In this document: positions 35,001-43,605 of the stretch, piece after piece | Layout: the number at the start of each line of letters is the position of its first letter | Position numbering within the stretch: the stretch's first letter is position 1 | Assembly (NCBI RefSeq): GCF_000176035.2 | Contig: NC_015675.1 | Location: 2,856,001-2,920,000 of the forward strand | Reading direction: 5' to 3' | Length of the DNA stretch: 64,000 nucleotides | Source of the DNA: Mesorhizobium opportunistum WSM2075 | GTDB taxonomy: Bacteria > Pseudomonadota > Alphaproteobacteria > Rhizobiales > Rhizobiaceae | Notes under the pieces: model-generated | Database searches by the model: none | Told to the model about the DNA's origin: nothing | What the model saw: only the letters and a program-made list of their open reading frames with translations | Program-made: the position numbers and the translations under genes

Positions 35001-35542
35001 GCCGCGTCGCTTGCACGGTCGCAGCACTTGCGGGCGTGGTCGCCACGGTCGCCCCGGCTGTCGTCGCGAAGCCGCCGCTGCTGCTGTGGAATGCATCAGC
35101 CAGCGCGCCTCTTGGGCTCTATGCGATCAGGAAAATGGTCGTGCCAACGGCCGGCGCGCTCGCTGTCATCGCACCGCCAGACAAGGTCGCCCGGTTCGCC
35201 GCCAGGCGTGGCTACCTTCCGCTCGGCGTGCCGATGCTGAAGCACATCGAGGGCCTTCCCGGGAGCCAAGTCTGCCGTCTCGGTCGCGTCATCACGGTGA
35301 ACGGGCTCGCCGTGGGTGCTGCATTGGCGCGCGACCACAAGGGGCGCGCGCTGCCGGAATGGCAGGGCTGCCGCATCGTCGCCGCCGCCGAAATCTTCGT
35401 CATGAACCGGAAGGTCGGGGACAGTCTCGACGGCCGCTATTTTGGCCCGTTCCCGGCGAGCTCGATCGTCGGAGCCGCGCTGCCGCTTTGGACCGACGAG
35501 AGGGGTGATGGCCACTACACCTGGCTCGCTCCGGTGAACTGA
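34997..35542 (+). CDS. traF: TraF-type S26 signal peptidase
   Basis: 181 residues with an N-terminal membrane segment. The Ser-nucleophile region is NASASAPLGLYAI, the general-base Lys is in PMLKHIEGLPG, and the late box is YFGPFPASSIVG. TraF-type peptidases mature and cyclise conjugative pilin (TrbC). The expected substrate gene trbC is not in the window, so the enzyme is stranded unless the trb genes lie elsewhere. Confidence 0.9.
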   Translation: MSRVACTVAALAGVVATVAPAVVAKPPLLLWNASASAPLGLYAIRKMVVPTAGALAVIAPPDKVARFAARRGYLPLGVPMLKHIEGLPGSQVCRLGRVITVNGLAVGAALARDHKGRALPEWQGCRIVAAAEIFVMNRKVGDSLDGRYFGPFPASSIVGAALPLWTDERGDGHYTWLAPVN

Positions 35543-35577
35543 AATTCAGCCCAGCCAACAAGAGAAGGAGATTATCC

Positions 35578-35907
35578 ATGGCCGAGATCGGCGTCTTCCA
35601 CAAAACAGAATCCGGTTATTCCGGACGCATTCGGACGCTGCTGGTGGATGCCGAGCTGGTGCTCGTGCCGACCAAACTATCTGACGGCAAAGCGCCGGAT
35701 TTTCGCATCCACATCGGTGACGACAGCGGCCCCGAGGTCGGCGCGGCCTGGAAGGAAACCGGACAGACGGCCGGCGACTATCTGTCGTGCCGGTTGGAAG
35801 ATCCGCTGTTTGGCCGGCGCTTCCGCGCCGGTCTCTTCCGATCCGACGACGGCTCCTGGTCGCTGCGCTGGATCCGGCCGAAATCGCGGCCGGAGCGTGC
35901 TCGATGA
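35578..35907 (+). CDS. DUF736 domain protein (second copy)
   Basis: 109 residues: AEIGVFHKTESGYSGRIRTL at the start, EVGAAWKETGQTAGDYLSCRLEDPLFGRRF (in parts) and a tail SLRWIRPKSR. This is the copy normally placed between TraF and the transglycosylase. It is preceded by GAGAAGGAG. The stop overlaps the transglycosylase ATG. Confidence 0.88.
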   Translation: MAEIGVFHKTESGYSGRIRTLLVDAELVLVPTKLSDGKAPDFRIHIGDDSGPEVGAAWKETGQTAGDYLSCRLEDPLFGRRFRAGLFRSDDGSWSLRWIRPKSRPERAR

Positions 35908-36680
35908 GTGGGCCATCGGCGCCAAAACGTGCGGACGGAAGCCGCCCCGTCACTCCGCTGCCTGGCCGGCGAGAAGCACTCTGCCTTATCGGTGGCATGC
36001 TGATCGTCTGTCACGCAATGACGGGGGCGCTGGCACAATCCGCGCCACTCTCCCGCAAGTCCGCGGACGATCCTTATACCGCGCCTATTGCCGAGGCGTC
36101 GCGTCGTTTCCGCGTTCCCGAGCGCTGGATACGGGCAGTCATGCATCGCGAAAGCGCCCGCGACCCGCGCGCGGTGTCGCGAAAGGGGGCTTTGGGCTTG
36201 ATGCAGATCATGCCTGCAACCTTTGCCGAGCTGCGCCTTCGTCACCAGCTCGGCCGCGATCCCTATGATCCGCGCAACAACATCCTTGCAGGCGCCGCCT
36301 ATCTTCGCGAGCTGTATGATCGATACGGTTCACCGGGCTTTCTGGCCGCCTACAATGCCGGGCCAGGGCGTTACGAAGCCTCCTTGAAGGGCCGTCCGCT
36401 GCCGGCCGAGACCCGCGCCTACGTTGCGACGCTCCGCCCTTTCTGGGGCGGCGGTGATGCGACCGGCGCGCTCACCGCCGGCCATGCCAACGCCGTCAGC
36501 TGGAAGGTCGCGCCGCTGTTCACAGTGCTGTCCGGGTCCATGGCCGAGTCCCGTCTTTCGTCCAGCGAGGACCCTTCCGTCGCGGTCCCGTCACCACCGT
36601 TGGTGCACGAGCTTTTCGCGACCGGTTCGCAGCCGAGCCAGTTGTTCACAGGGTCAGACATTCGGACATCGCGGCGATGA
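35904..36680 (+). CDS. Conjugative lytic transglycosylase (SLT family)
   Basis: 258 residues. A hydrophobic N-terminal signal (CLIGGMLIVCHAMTGALAQS) leads to an SLT domain with the catalytic Glu in VMHRESARDPRAVSRKGALG, then LMQIMPATF and AAYNAGPGRYE. It opens peptidoglycan locally for the transfer apparatus (VirB1-like). The start at 35904 was chosen because it overlaps the DUF736 stop, giving a coupled operon. The proline/serine-rich tail has no recognised domain. Confidence 0.9.
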   Translation: MSGPSAPKRADGSRPVTPLPGRREALCLIGGMLIVCHAMTGALAQSAPLSRKSADDPYTAPIAEASRRFRVPERWIRAVMHRESARDPRAVSRKGALGLMQIMPATFAELRLRHQLGRDPYDPRNNILAGAAYLRELYDRYGSPGFLAAYNAGPGRYEASLKGRPLPAETRAYVATLRPFWGGGDATGALTAGHANAVSWKVAPLFTVLSGSMAESRLSSSEDPSVAVPSPPLVHELFATGSQPSQLFTGSDIRTSRR

Positions 36681-36691
36681 CGAAGTCTCCT

Positions 36692-36718
36692 TCAGGTCGT
36701 CGCCTGACGTCTTTTTTT
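36692..36718 (+). terminator. Weak terminator-like hairpin with T7 run
   Basis: TCAGG (36692-36696) and CCTGA (36703-36707) form a short stem, followed by seven T at 36712-36718, 12 bp after the transglycosylase stop. The stem is only 5 bp, so efficiency is doubtful, but the T run is distinct in this GC-rich DNA. Confidence 0.4.
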
Positions 36719-36923
36719 ACGTCGCAGCCTGTGAGGCGCGTCGGGCGCAAAGCAACAACCGAGGGATGGCAGGATAAAAGGGCGCACATTGCGCGCCGGT
36801 CGGGTGGTTGTTCTTGCTTGATTTTCTGGCGTGTTCCGCACATTGCCGGCCATCGGTGCAATGTGTATGAAACAGCCAAGTTATTGTATTTGTTTTTCTC
36901 TTTCAACATTGCAGTGCCGCGCC

Positions 36924-38663
36924 ATGGCTGATGAGCGCGAGTTTCGCATTCGACCCGGGCGCATCCGCTCCACGCGCGCCCAGCAGGCCCGGCCCTTCAT
37001 CGCGCAGGTGTTGGCCGCGGCGAAAAAGGCCGGCGGCAGCATTTCGCGCTCGGGCCGGATTGTACAAGCAAGCCGCTCCCGCTTTGGTCACGGTCAGCGC
37101 GCCAGCATCCAGGCCAACCGCCTCATCACCTCGCGGTCGCGCGGCGCCGTCGTCAAGGCGCGGGTCGTGCGTCATTCGGTGCGCGCCGCTCCCCTTGGCA
37201 CCCACCTCAACTATCTGCGCCGCGAGGGTGTCAGCCGGGACGGGGAGAAGGGGCAGTTGTTCGGGCCGGGGACGGAGAATGCCGATGGCGCTGCCTTCGC
37301 CGCGCGCGCCAAGGACGATCGTCACCATTTCCGCTTCATCGTCTCGCCGGACGACGCTCTCGAAATGGCGGACCTCAACGCCTTCACCCGCGATCTGGTG
37401 GGGCAGATGGAGAAGGACCTCGACACGCGGCTCGACTGGGTGGCGGTCGATCACTGGAACACCGAGCATCCCCACATTCACCTGATCGTGCGTGGGGTTC
37501 GCGACGATGGCCAGGACCTGGTCATTGCGCGTGACTACATCAAGGAAGGCATGCGCGACCGGGCTCGCGAACTGGTGACCCAGGAACTGGGTCCGCGCAC
37601 CGATCTCGATATCCGCCACAGGCTCGAAAGCCAGATCCAGTCCGAGCGGTGGACGCAACTTGATCGGCAGTTGCTTCGCGAGAGCCGTGACAACGGGATC
37701 ATCGATCTCGCGCTATCTCGCCCAAGGCAACCGGACGAGTATCACGCTCTGAAGGTCGGCCGCCTGCGCAAGCTCGAGACCCTTGGTCTTGCCCAGCAGG
37801 CCGGGCCTGGCCAATGGGCAATCGACGAACGGGCCGAAGCAACACTGCGCGCGCTTGGCGAGCGTGGCGACATCATCAAGCGCATCCACCGGGCCATGAG
37901 TGCGGCTGGCATCGAGCGTGGCTCAGCCAATTATGTCCTGGCCGGGGAGAGCCTGGAGACCCCGGTTATCGGCCGGCTGGTCGATCGTGGGCTCGATGAC
38001 GAACTGATCGGCACGGCCTATGCCGTGGTCGACGGCGTCGACGGACGCACCCATCACATCAAGCTCTCCGATCTGGAGGCGGCCGGCGACGGCGCGCCGG
38101 GATCGATTGTCGAGCTGCGCAAATTCGATGATGCGCGCGGTCAACGCCGGGCCGCACTCGCGGTGCGCTCCGACCTTGCTGTGGATCAGCAGGTTACGGC
38201 ATCGGGGGCGACCTGGCTCGATCGCCAGGCGCTAGCGCGAGAGCCTGCCGCCCTGGCCGAGGCCGGCTTCGGCGCCGAGGTTCGCGACGCCTTGCATCGG
38301 CGCGCCGAACATCTTGTCAAACAGGGGTTCGCGGAAAGGCAAGGCAGACGGGTCGTCTTCACCCGGAACCTGCTCGACACGTTGCGGCGGGCAGAATTGG
38401 AGACGCTTGGCGACAGACTCGCCGCCGACACCGGAAAACCTTTCAAGCAGGCCGCTAGCAGGGACTTCGTTGCCGGCGCCTATCGCCAGCGCCTGGCGCT
38501 CGCCTCCGGCCGTTTCGCCATGATCGACGACGGGCTCGGCTTCCAGCTCGTCCCCTGGACGCCCTCGCTCGAAAAGCATCTCGGCCAGCACGTCTCCGGT
38601 GTCGCGCGCGGCGATGGCGGCATCGACTGGAGTTTTGGCCGCAAGAAGTGGCTCGGCCTCTGA
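36924..38663 (+). CDS. VirD2-like relaxase with DUF3363 domain
   Basis: 579 residues. The N-terminal relaxase domain has VVRHSVRAAPLGTHLNYLRREGV and the metal-binding HxH motif in VDHWNTEHPHIHLIVRG (about residues 172-188). The C-terminal half is DUF3363, usual for MOBP-type relaxases on rhizobial ICEs. The protein nicks the transfer origin and pilots the strand. The ATG at 36924 begins the conserved MADEREFRIRPGRIR. The 243 bp upstream, poorer in GC, may contain oriT and the promoter. No typical nic sequence could be confirmed. Confidence 0.9.
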   Translation: MADEREFRIRPGRIRSTRAQQARPFIAQVLAAAKKAGGSISRSGRIVQASRSRFGHGQRASIQANRLITSRSRGAVVKARVVRHSVRAAPLGTHLNYLRREGVSRDGEKGQLFGPGTENADGAAFAARAKDDRHHFRFIVSPDDALEMADLNAFTRDLVGQMEKDLDTRLDWVAVDHWNTEHPHIHLIVRGVRDDGQDLVIARDYIKEGMRDRARELVTQELGPRTDLDIRHRLESQIQSERWTQLDRQLLRESRDNGIIDLALSRPRQPDEYHALKVGRLRKLETLGLAQQAGPGQWAIDERAEATLRALGERGDIIKRIHRAMSAAGIERGSANYVLAGESLETPVIGRLVDRGLDDELIGTAYAVVDGVDGRTHHIKLSDLEAAGDGAPGSIVELRKFDDARGQRRAALAVRSDLAVDQQVTASGATWLDRQALAREPAALAEAGFGAEVRDALHRRAEHLVKQGFAERQGRRVVFTRNLLDTLRRAELETLGDRLAADTGKPFKQAASRDFVAGAYRQRLALASGRFAMIDDGLGFQLVPWTPSLEKHLGQHVSGVARGDGGIDWSFGRKKWLGL

Positions 38664-38686
38664 AAACCAGATGAAAGGAGCACGCC

Positions 38687-40675
38687 ATGTCCGCCACAAA
38701 AATCCTGTGGGGTCAGATCCTCACGGTCTTCCTGATCGTCCTGGCGACGACCTGGGCGGCGACGCAATGGACCGCATGGAAACTCGGTTTCCAGATCGGG
38801 CTCGGTCCACCCTGGTTCGAGATTGCTGGGATACCTGTCTACTATCCGCCAGCTCTATTCTGGTGGTGGTATTTCTACGACGCCTACGCCCCGTCTGTCT
38901 TCGTGGAAGGCGGACTGATCGCCGCCTCCGGTGGCTTCCTCTCGATCATCGTTGCCATCGCCCTGTCGGTGTGGCGGGCGCGCGAAGCCAGGAATGTCCA
39001 CACCTACGGGTCGGCGCGCTGGGCCGAGAAGCGAGAGGTGGAGGCCGCGGGCCTGATCGATAACGATGGTGTGGTGCTCGGGCGCTATGACCGCCATTAT
39101 CTGCGTCACGACGGGCCAGAGCATGTGTTGTGCTTCGCCCCGACCCGGTCCGGCAAAGGCGTCGGCCTGGTGGTGCCTTCGCTTCTGACCTGGCCGGGCT
39201 CGGCGATCGTCCATGACATCAAGGGCGAGAACTGGCAGCTCACCGCGGGCTTTCGCTCTTTGCACGGTCGCGTGCTGCTTTTCGATCCGACCAATTCGAG
39301 ATCGTCAGCCTACAATCCGCTTCTGGAAGTCCGCCGCGGCGAATCGGAGGTCCGTGACGTCCAGAACATCGCCGACATTCTCGTCGACCCGGAAGGGAGC
39401 CTGGAGAAGCGCAACCATTGGGAAAAGACCAGCCACGCGCTGCTGGTCGGCGCGATCCTCCATGTACTCTACGCCGAGCCGGACAAGACGCTCGCCGGCG
39501 TCGCCGCGTTTCTTTCCGATCCCAAACGCCCGATAGAATCGACGCTTGCCGCCATGATGAAGACCGCGCACCTGGGCGATGCCGGCCCGCATCCGGTTAT
39601 CGCCAGCGCGGCGCGCGAGCTGCTCAACAAATCCGACAATGAACGCTCGGGCGTGCTATCCACCGCAATGTCCTTCCTCGGTCTTTACCGCGATCCGGTT
39701 GTGGCCGGGGTGACCCGGTGCTGCGACTGGCGAATTTCCGACATCGTCGGCGGGAAGCAGCCGGCAACGCTCTATCTCGTCGTACCGCCTTCGGACATCA
39801 ACCGGACCAAACCGCTTATCCGCCTGATCCTCAATCAGATCGGTCGCCGCCTGACAGAGGATCTGCATACCAAGACAAATCGCCACCGGCTGCTTCTGAT
39901 GTTGGACGAGTTCCCGGCGCTGGGCCGCCTCGACTTCTTCGAGAGCGCACTGGCTTTCATGGCGGGCTATGGCCTGAAAAGCTTTCTCATCGCGCAGTCG
40001 CTGAACCAGATCGAGAAGGCCTACGGTCCCAACAACTCGGTCCTCGACAACTGCCATGTCCGCGTCAGCTTCGCCACGAACGATGAAAGGACTGCCAAAC
40101 GCGTGTCCGACGCTCTCGGCACGGCAACCGAAATGCGGGCGATGAAGAACTATGCCGGTCACCGGCTCTCGCCCTGGCTCGGGCATCTCATGGTGTCGAG
40201 GCAAGAGACGGCCCGCCAGTTGCTGACGCCCGGCGAGATCATGCAGCTGCCGCCGACCGACGAGATCGTCATGGTGGCGGGCACGCCGCCGATCAGGGCC
40301 AAGAAGGCCCGGTACTACGAGGACGCCAGCTTTAAGGAGCGCGTGCTGCCGCCACCCGAACTGGCGCGATCGCAAGTGGCCGAGCCTGACGACTGGAGCC
40401 AGTTGCCGATCCCGGCTCACTTGGAGGTCACACAAGTTTCCGGAACGCTGGGGCAGGGTGATGGCGATCCAACGGGATCGGAGCGCCGCCTGCAAGCAGA
40501 ACTCAATCGGGCGCAGGCCGTCGAGAAAGCGGCGCCGATCGAAAACGAATTCGAAATGGGACCGGACGACGATGCCGACGACGACGATGCCATCCGCAAT
40601 CGGCGCCTGGCGCGCCTCATGCAAGGGGTGGCGCGGCAGGTTTCCCTGGACCCCGATGACGGCATGGAGCTGTAG
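38687..40675 (+). CDS. traG: Type IV coupling protein TraG/VirD4
   Basis: 662 residues. Two N-terminal membrane helices (ILTVFLIVLATTWAA and GGFLSIIVAIALSVW) are followed by a VirD4 ATPase with Walker A APTRSGKGVGLV near residue 148 and Walker B LLMLDEFPALG near 407. The C-terminal acidic stretch (GPDDDADDDDA) is typical. It connects the relaxase-DNA complex to the secretion channel at the inner membrane. It is apparently intact. A decayed fragment of a second traG is present at 43195-43545. Confidence 0.93.
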   Translation: MSATKILWGQILTVFLIVLATTWAATQWTAWKLGFQIGLGPPWFEIAGIPVYYPPALFWWWYFYDAYAPSVFVEGGLIAASGGFLSIIVAIALSVWRAREARNVHTYGSARWAEKREVEAAGLIDNDGVVLGRYDRHYLRHDGPEHVLCFAPTRSGKGVGLVVPSLLTWPGSAIVHDIKGENWQLTAGFRSLHGRVLLFDPTNSRSSAYNPLLEVRRGESEVRDVQNIADILVDPEGSLEKRNHWEKTSHALLVGAILHVLYAEPDKTLAGVAAFLSDPKRPIESTLAAMMKTAHLGDAGPHPVIASAARELLNKSDNERSGVLSTAMSFLGLYRDPVVAGVTRCCDWRISDIVGGKQPATLYLVVPPSDINRTKPLIRLILNQIGRRLTEDLHTKTNRHRLLLMLDEFPALGRLDFFESALAFMAGYGLKSFLIAQSLNQIEKAYGPNNSVLDNCHVRVSFATNDERTAKRVSDALGTATEMRAMKNYAGHRLSPWLGHLMVSRQETARQLLTPGEIMQLPPTDEIVMVAGTPPIRAKKARYYEDASFKERVLPPPELARSQVAEPDDWSQLPIPAHLEVTQVSGTLGQGDGDPTGSERRLQAELNRAQAVEKAAPIENEFEMGPDDDADDDDAIRNRRLARLMQGVARQVSLDPDDGMEL

Positions 40676-40680
40676 GCGCC

Positions 40681-41124
40681 ATGACGGCTCGCAAAAAGAA
40701 GGCGCAGATTTCCGTTTATCTCGATCAGGCCATCATGACGATGCTTGGCGATTATGCGGCACGGCGCGGTCAACCCCAGTCCATGATTGCAGAAGCAGCA
40801 CTGGCTTCGTTCCTGTCGCCGGACGCGGATGAGCGTCGCGAGGCCGCGATCGCCAAACGCCTCGATCAGGTCGATCGACGCCTGGCCAGGCAGGAGCGCG
40901 ATATCGGCATCGCGGTCGAGACACTGGCGGTGTTCGTCCGCTTTTGGCTGGCGACAACGCCAGCCTTGCCCGAGCCCGCCGCCCAGGCCGCACGGGCCAA
41001 GGCGGCCGAACGCTATGAGGCCTTCGTCACGGCGTTGGGGAGACGCCTGGCGAAGGGGCCGAAACTGCGGCAGGAGGTTTCCGAGGATATCAATCCGATG
41101 GACAGCAGCGGAAACCCACCCTGA
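40681..41124 (+). CDS. CopG/ribbon-helix-helix conjugal transfer regulator
   Basis: 147 residues. The N-terminus KKKAQISVYLDQAIMTMLGDYAARRGQPQSMIAEAALASFL (in parts) fits a CopG-type ribbon-helix-helix. The rest is helical. It is the gene that normally lies between traG and trbB, and it starts 5 bp after traG. This is the last gene of the conjugation block here. The sequence after 41125 has no trb homology. Confidence 0.82.
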   Translation: MTARKKKAQISVYLDQAIMTMLGDYAARRGQPQSMIAEAALASFLSPDADERREAAIAKRLDQVDRRLARQERDIGIAVETLAVFVRFWLATTPALPEPAAQAARAKAAERYEAFVTALGRRLAKGPKLRQEVSEDINPMDSSGNPP

Positions 41125-41266
41125 CGGATTGCAGGCTGATAGTCGGCTAGCCTGAAGCCTGCGGTCGCGCGACGCCAATGTTTGTTGCACCGACGCCGAC
41201 ATCGATGATCAGTCGCCGCACCAGGATGCGCGAGCAAGTCCTGGCAGCCGGTTCGTCGCACCTTGA

Positions 41267-42592
41267 TCAATCGACGGCATCAGCCTTGTTGTCGGCGAGG
41301 AGAGCCGCCCGCTTGCCGATAGCTGACTTGACTGCGTCGGCCAGCTGCTCGGGAAAGCCGCGGGGCAGCGACATGATCACCTCGTCGGCCTGCTTCTCCA
41401 CGTTTTCAGCAATGTCATCGAAAATTCTGCGCATGAGGGGGGTACCCACACCGGCGATGTCAGCGGTCTGCAGGAAGTGGCGTGGCATGATGTCTGGTAC
41501 CGAATAGTGCCCGTTCTTGCCGACCGACATTGCCAGCTTGAATTTTTTGCGCGGAATCTGTCCGGTATCAAGGCTGGGCTGCGCGGTCAGCACGTCGTAA
41601 AGCGGCGTCATGCGGAATCGTCCGCCAGGGCTGAGAAAAATGCTGAAATTCTTGGCGTGGCCGTCGGTCGCGCCAATCAGCCAAAACAGGATGCAGGTGC
41701 GCAAGAAGGTGGCGATGTCTTCATCTGGCGTATCGCTACCCTTCAAGAGCTCGACAATCTCGCGCATGCCGGGACCGCCATCCGACTGGTACTTGCGCGT
41801 CGGTGGCACTGACAGCGCTTGACAGATATCCTCCTGCGGCAGGCGCAGAAGGCGACCGTCGCGGGCCCACAGCCGGTCGAAGCGTTCTACGATCAACGTG
41901 CGGCGCTCGCCGAAGTCAGCGATCTGCGCCTGGGCGGCGGGAACGCCAAACGCCTGTAGCAGCTTAAGGCACAGATACTCATTTTCGACGCTGTTGGAGA
42001 GATCGATGCCGTTCGGCAGCCGACCGATCTGCGGCTTCAGGATATGGGTGGTCGCTGCCGTGCCGATCGGTTTGAACCAGCCTCCGTCCTTGCGCAGCAG
42101 TGCGGTCTTTTCCTGCGCGCCGGCAATAGAGATGCGAAAGTCCTCATCCTCGCCCAGGCCGAGCGGAGCGGCAGCAAGGTTCGCGATTATTCCGGCGACG
42201 TCCTCGTTGCTGACCGGCTTGCCTTCGACACTGCCGGGAGGGCCTGGATCCATGCCATCGGGCAGGAACTGCAACGCGCCGACGCAGTCATGGCCGAGCG
42301 CTGCCAGCAGGCTGTAGGCGTCCGTGCCGTCGGCGCCGACGCGTTCGGCAACACGCCTGCGTATCGCGTCATTGTCCGGAAGCAGGTTATCGAAGACGTT
42401 GGTCACTGGCGTGCCGATATAGCGGTCTTCGCGTAAGGGAAGCGAGAGTGAGATCGGGAAGGTGCCGCGCCAGTCCAGCCATTCGCGGGCGTATTGGAAG
42501 TCGATGGCGCCCGTCGATTCCCTGCGCAGGACGCCGACCAGGCGCCCGTTCAGGAACACGTTCAGGGGGATGTGAGCCGGACGCCGTGCCAT
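41267..42592 (-). CDS. hipA: HipA-type serine/threonine kinase toxin
   Basis: 441 residues of full HipA length. The N-terminal HipA_1 domain (PLNVFLNGRLVGVLRRE, FDNLLPDNDAIRRRVAER) is followed by the kinase core. That core has the gating-loop motif SIAGAQEKTALL with the autophosphorylation Ser, the catalytic Asp and Mg-binding Asn in GATDGHAKNFSIF, and YDVLTA. HipA kinases phosphorylate tRNA synthetases and cause dormancy. The start overlaps the hipB stop (ATGA), the standard antitoxin-first operon. It stands where the trb genes would be expected. Confidence 0.93.
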   Translation of the reverse strand: MARRPAHIPLNVFLNGRLVGVLRRESTGAIDFQYAREWLDWRGTFPISLSLPLREDRYIGTPVTNVFDNLLPDNDAIRRRVAERVGADGTDAYSLLAALGHDCVGALQFLPDGMDPGPPGSVEGKPVSNEDVAGIIANLAAAPLGLGEDEDFRISIAGAQEKTALLRKDGGWFKPIGTAATTHILKPQIGRLPNGIDLSNSVENEYLCLKLLQAFGVPAAQAQIADFGERRTLIVERFDRLWARDGRLLRLPQEDICQALSVPPTRKYQSDGGPGMREIVELLKGSDTPDEDIATFLRTCILFWLIGATDGHAKNFSIFLSPGGRFRMTPLYDVLTAQPSLDTGQIPRKKFKLAMSVGKNGHYSVPDIMPRHFLQTADIAGVGTPLMRRIFDDIAENVEKQADEVIMSLPRGFPEQLADAVKSAIGKRAALLADNKADAVD

Positions 42593-42846
42593 CAGAACAG
42601 ATCCTCAATATCAGCAGAGCTGCCTTTGCTGCGCGCGCGCACGACGAGTTCAAGGTCGAGGGCGGAGAGGGCGGCCATCAAGGTGCGGAGTTGCATCGCG
42701 GGCTCGCCGGCCTCGAGGCGGGAGACCGTACCTTGGCGCAGGTGGATCTGGTTGCCGAGCGAGCCTTGCGTGAGCCCGGCGTTCTTGCGGGCGCGGCGCA
42801 GAATGGCTCCGAGTTGTTTTGCGTTGCGAGCGATCTGGTCCGTCAT
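42592..42846 (-). CDS. hipB: HipB-type antitoxin (XRE/HTH repressor)
   Basis: 84 residues. The helix-turn-helix (LGAILRRARKNAGLTQGSLGNQIHLRQGTVSRLEAG) is an HTH_3 domain, here cited as one motif of two parts, split at GLTQ. The C-terminus ends ADIEDLF. Start ATG 42846 was chosen because homology begins at MTDQIARNAKQLG. The longer open frame upstream runs through the operator region. It represses its own operon through the four palindromes just upstream and neutralises HipA. Confidence 0.9.
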   Translation of the reverse strand: MTDQIARNAKQLGAILRRARKNAGLTQGSLGNQIHLRQGTVSRLEAGEPAMQLRTLMAALSALDLELVVRARSKGSSADIEDLF

Positions 42847-42868
42847 AATGGGTCTCCACCCTCGTAAT

Positions 42869-42964
42869 ATACGCGATCGCGTATCAATTGTCAATATACC
42901 GCATCGCGTATAAAATGGAATATACACGATACCGTATATAAGGAAGATATACGCGATCGCGTAT
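42869..42964 (-). promoter_or_regulatory. Four phased HipB operator palindromes
   Basis: Four 16-bp sites precede hipB: ATACGCGATCGCGTAT at 42869-42884 and 42949-42964 (perfect palindromes), ATACCGCATCGCGTAT at 42896-42911, and ATACACGATACCGTAT at 42922-42937. Starts are 27, 26 and 27 bp apart, about two and a half helical turns, so successive sites face opposite sides. The shared form is ATAC-N8-GTAT. It matches the layout of multiple HipB operators known in Escherichia coli but differs in sequence. Confidence 0.85.
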
Positions 42965-42974
42965 GATCCCGACG

Positions 42975-43194
42975 TGTGTGCTGGCAGCGGCGGTCTTGGC
43001 GCCCCAGCTGAAACGAGCGGGACGAGAACATTCTTGATACTTTGTTGAAGCACATCTCGCCGCTCAGTTGGGAACACGTCAACTTGACTGGCATCTTGGG
43101 ATACGGAACTTCAGATGCCGGACGGCTGCGACGAGACGCCTCCTGAAAACCATGTATTCCTTGCTCACTCGCGATTCATTCCACCTCGGCGAGG
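42975..43194. other. Stretch between hipB operators and traG remnant
   Basis: No gene is recognised. It presumably includes the breakpoint where the hip module joins old conjugation DNA. Confidence 0.35.
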
Positions 43195-43545
43195 ATCAAG
43201 GTTCTTAAGCGACACGAGCGTCTGCCCGAGCGGCTACGCCTCGAGTTACTTTCTCGCAGTCCGGCGTGGGGAATGGGAGTCCGCGACGTACAAAACATCG
43301 CCTACATCCTGGTCGACCCCGAAGGCTCGCTTGAAAGGCGCAATCATTGGGAAAACACGAGCCACGCGCTGCTGGGCGGTGCGATCCTGCATGTGCTCTA
43401 TGCCGGACCGGACAGACGCTGGCGACGTCGCGTCATTCCTGTCCGATCCGAAGCGCCCGATCGAATTGACCAAGGCGACCCTGATGACGACGCCGCATCT
43501 GGGGGAGGGCGGTCCGCACCCGGTCATCGCCAGCGCGGGCCGCCC
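43195..43545 (+). pseudogene. traG: Decayed traG fragment (about residues 198-309)
   Basis: Pieces in two frames match the intact TraG at 38687-40675. SGYASSYFLAVRRGE corresponds to SAYNPLLEVRRGE. VRDVQNIAYILVDPEGSLER and NHWENTSHALLGGAILHVLY follow in another frame. Then DVASFLSDPKRPIELTKATL and LGEGGPHPVIASAG return to the first. Two compensating shifts lie near 43275 and 43412. Both ends are cut off, so it is a dead internal fragment of a second, diverged conjugation module. Confidence 0.82.
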
Positions 43546-43605
43546 GCGCTAGCACGGCGCCGCCCGCGCTAGTTGATGCCAGCTGGGTTCTGTTGCTGAT
43601 CGCGT

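Noticed and set aside
36681..36923. Origin of transfer upstream of the relaxase
   Set aside because: Position and lower GC content are suggestive, but no convincing nic-site consensus or inverted repeat was found, so it is not listed as a feature.
43538..43575. CCGCCCGCGCTAG duplicated at the end of the traG remnant as a target-site duplication
   Set aside because: The copies are only about 20 bp apart in low-complexity GC sequence with no element between them. Slippage is a simpler explanation.
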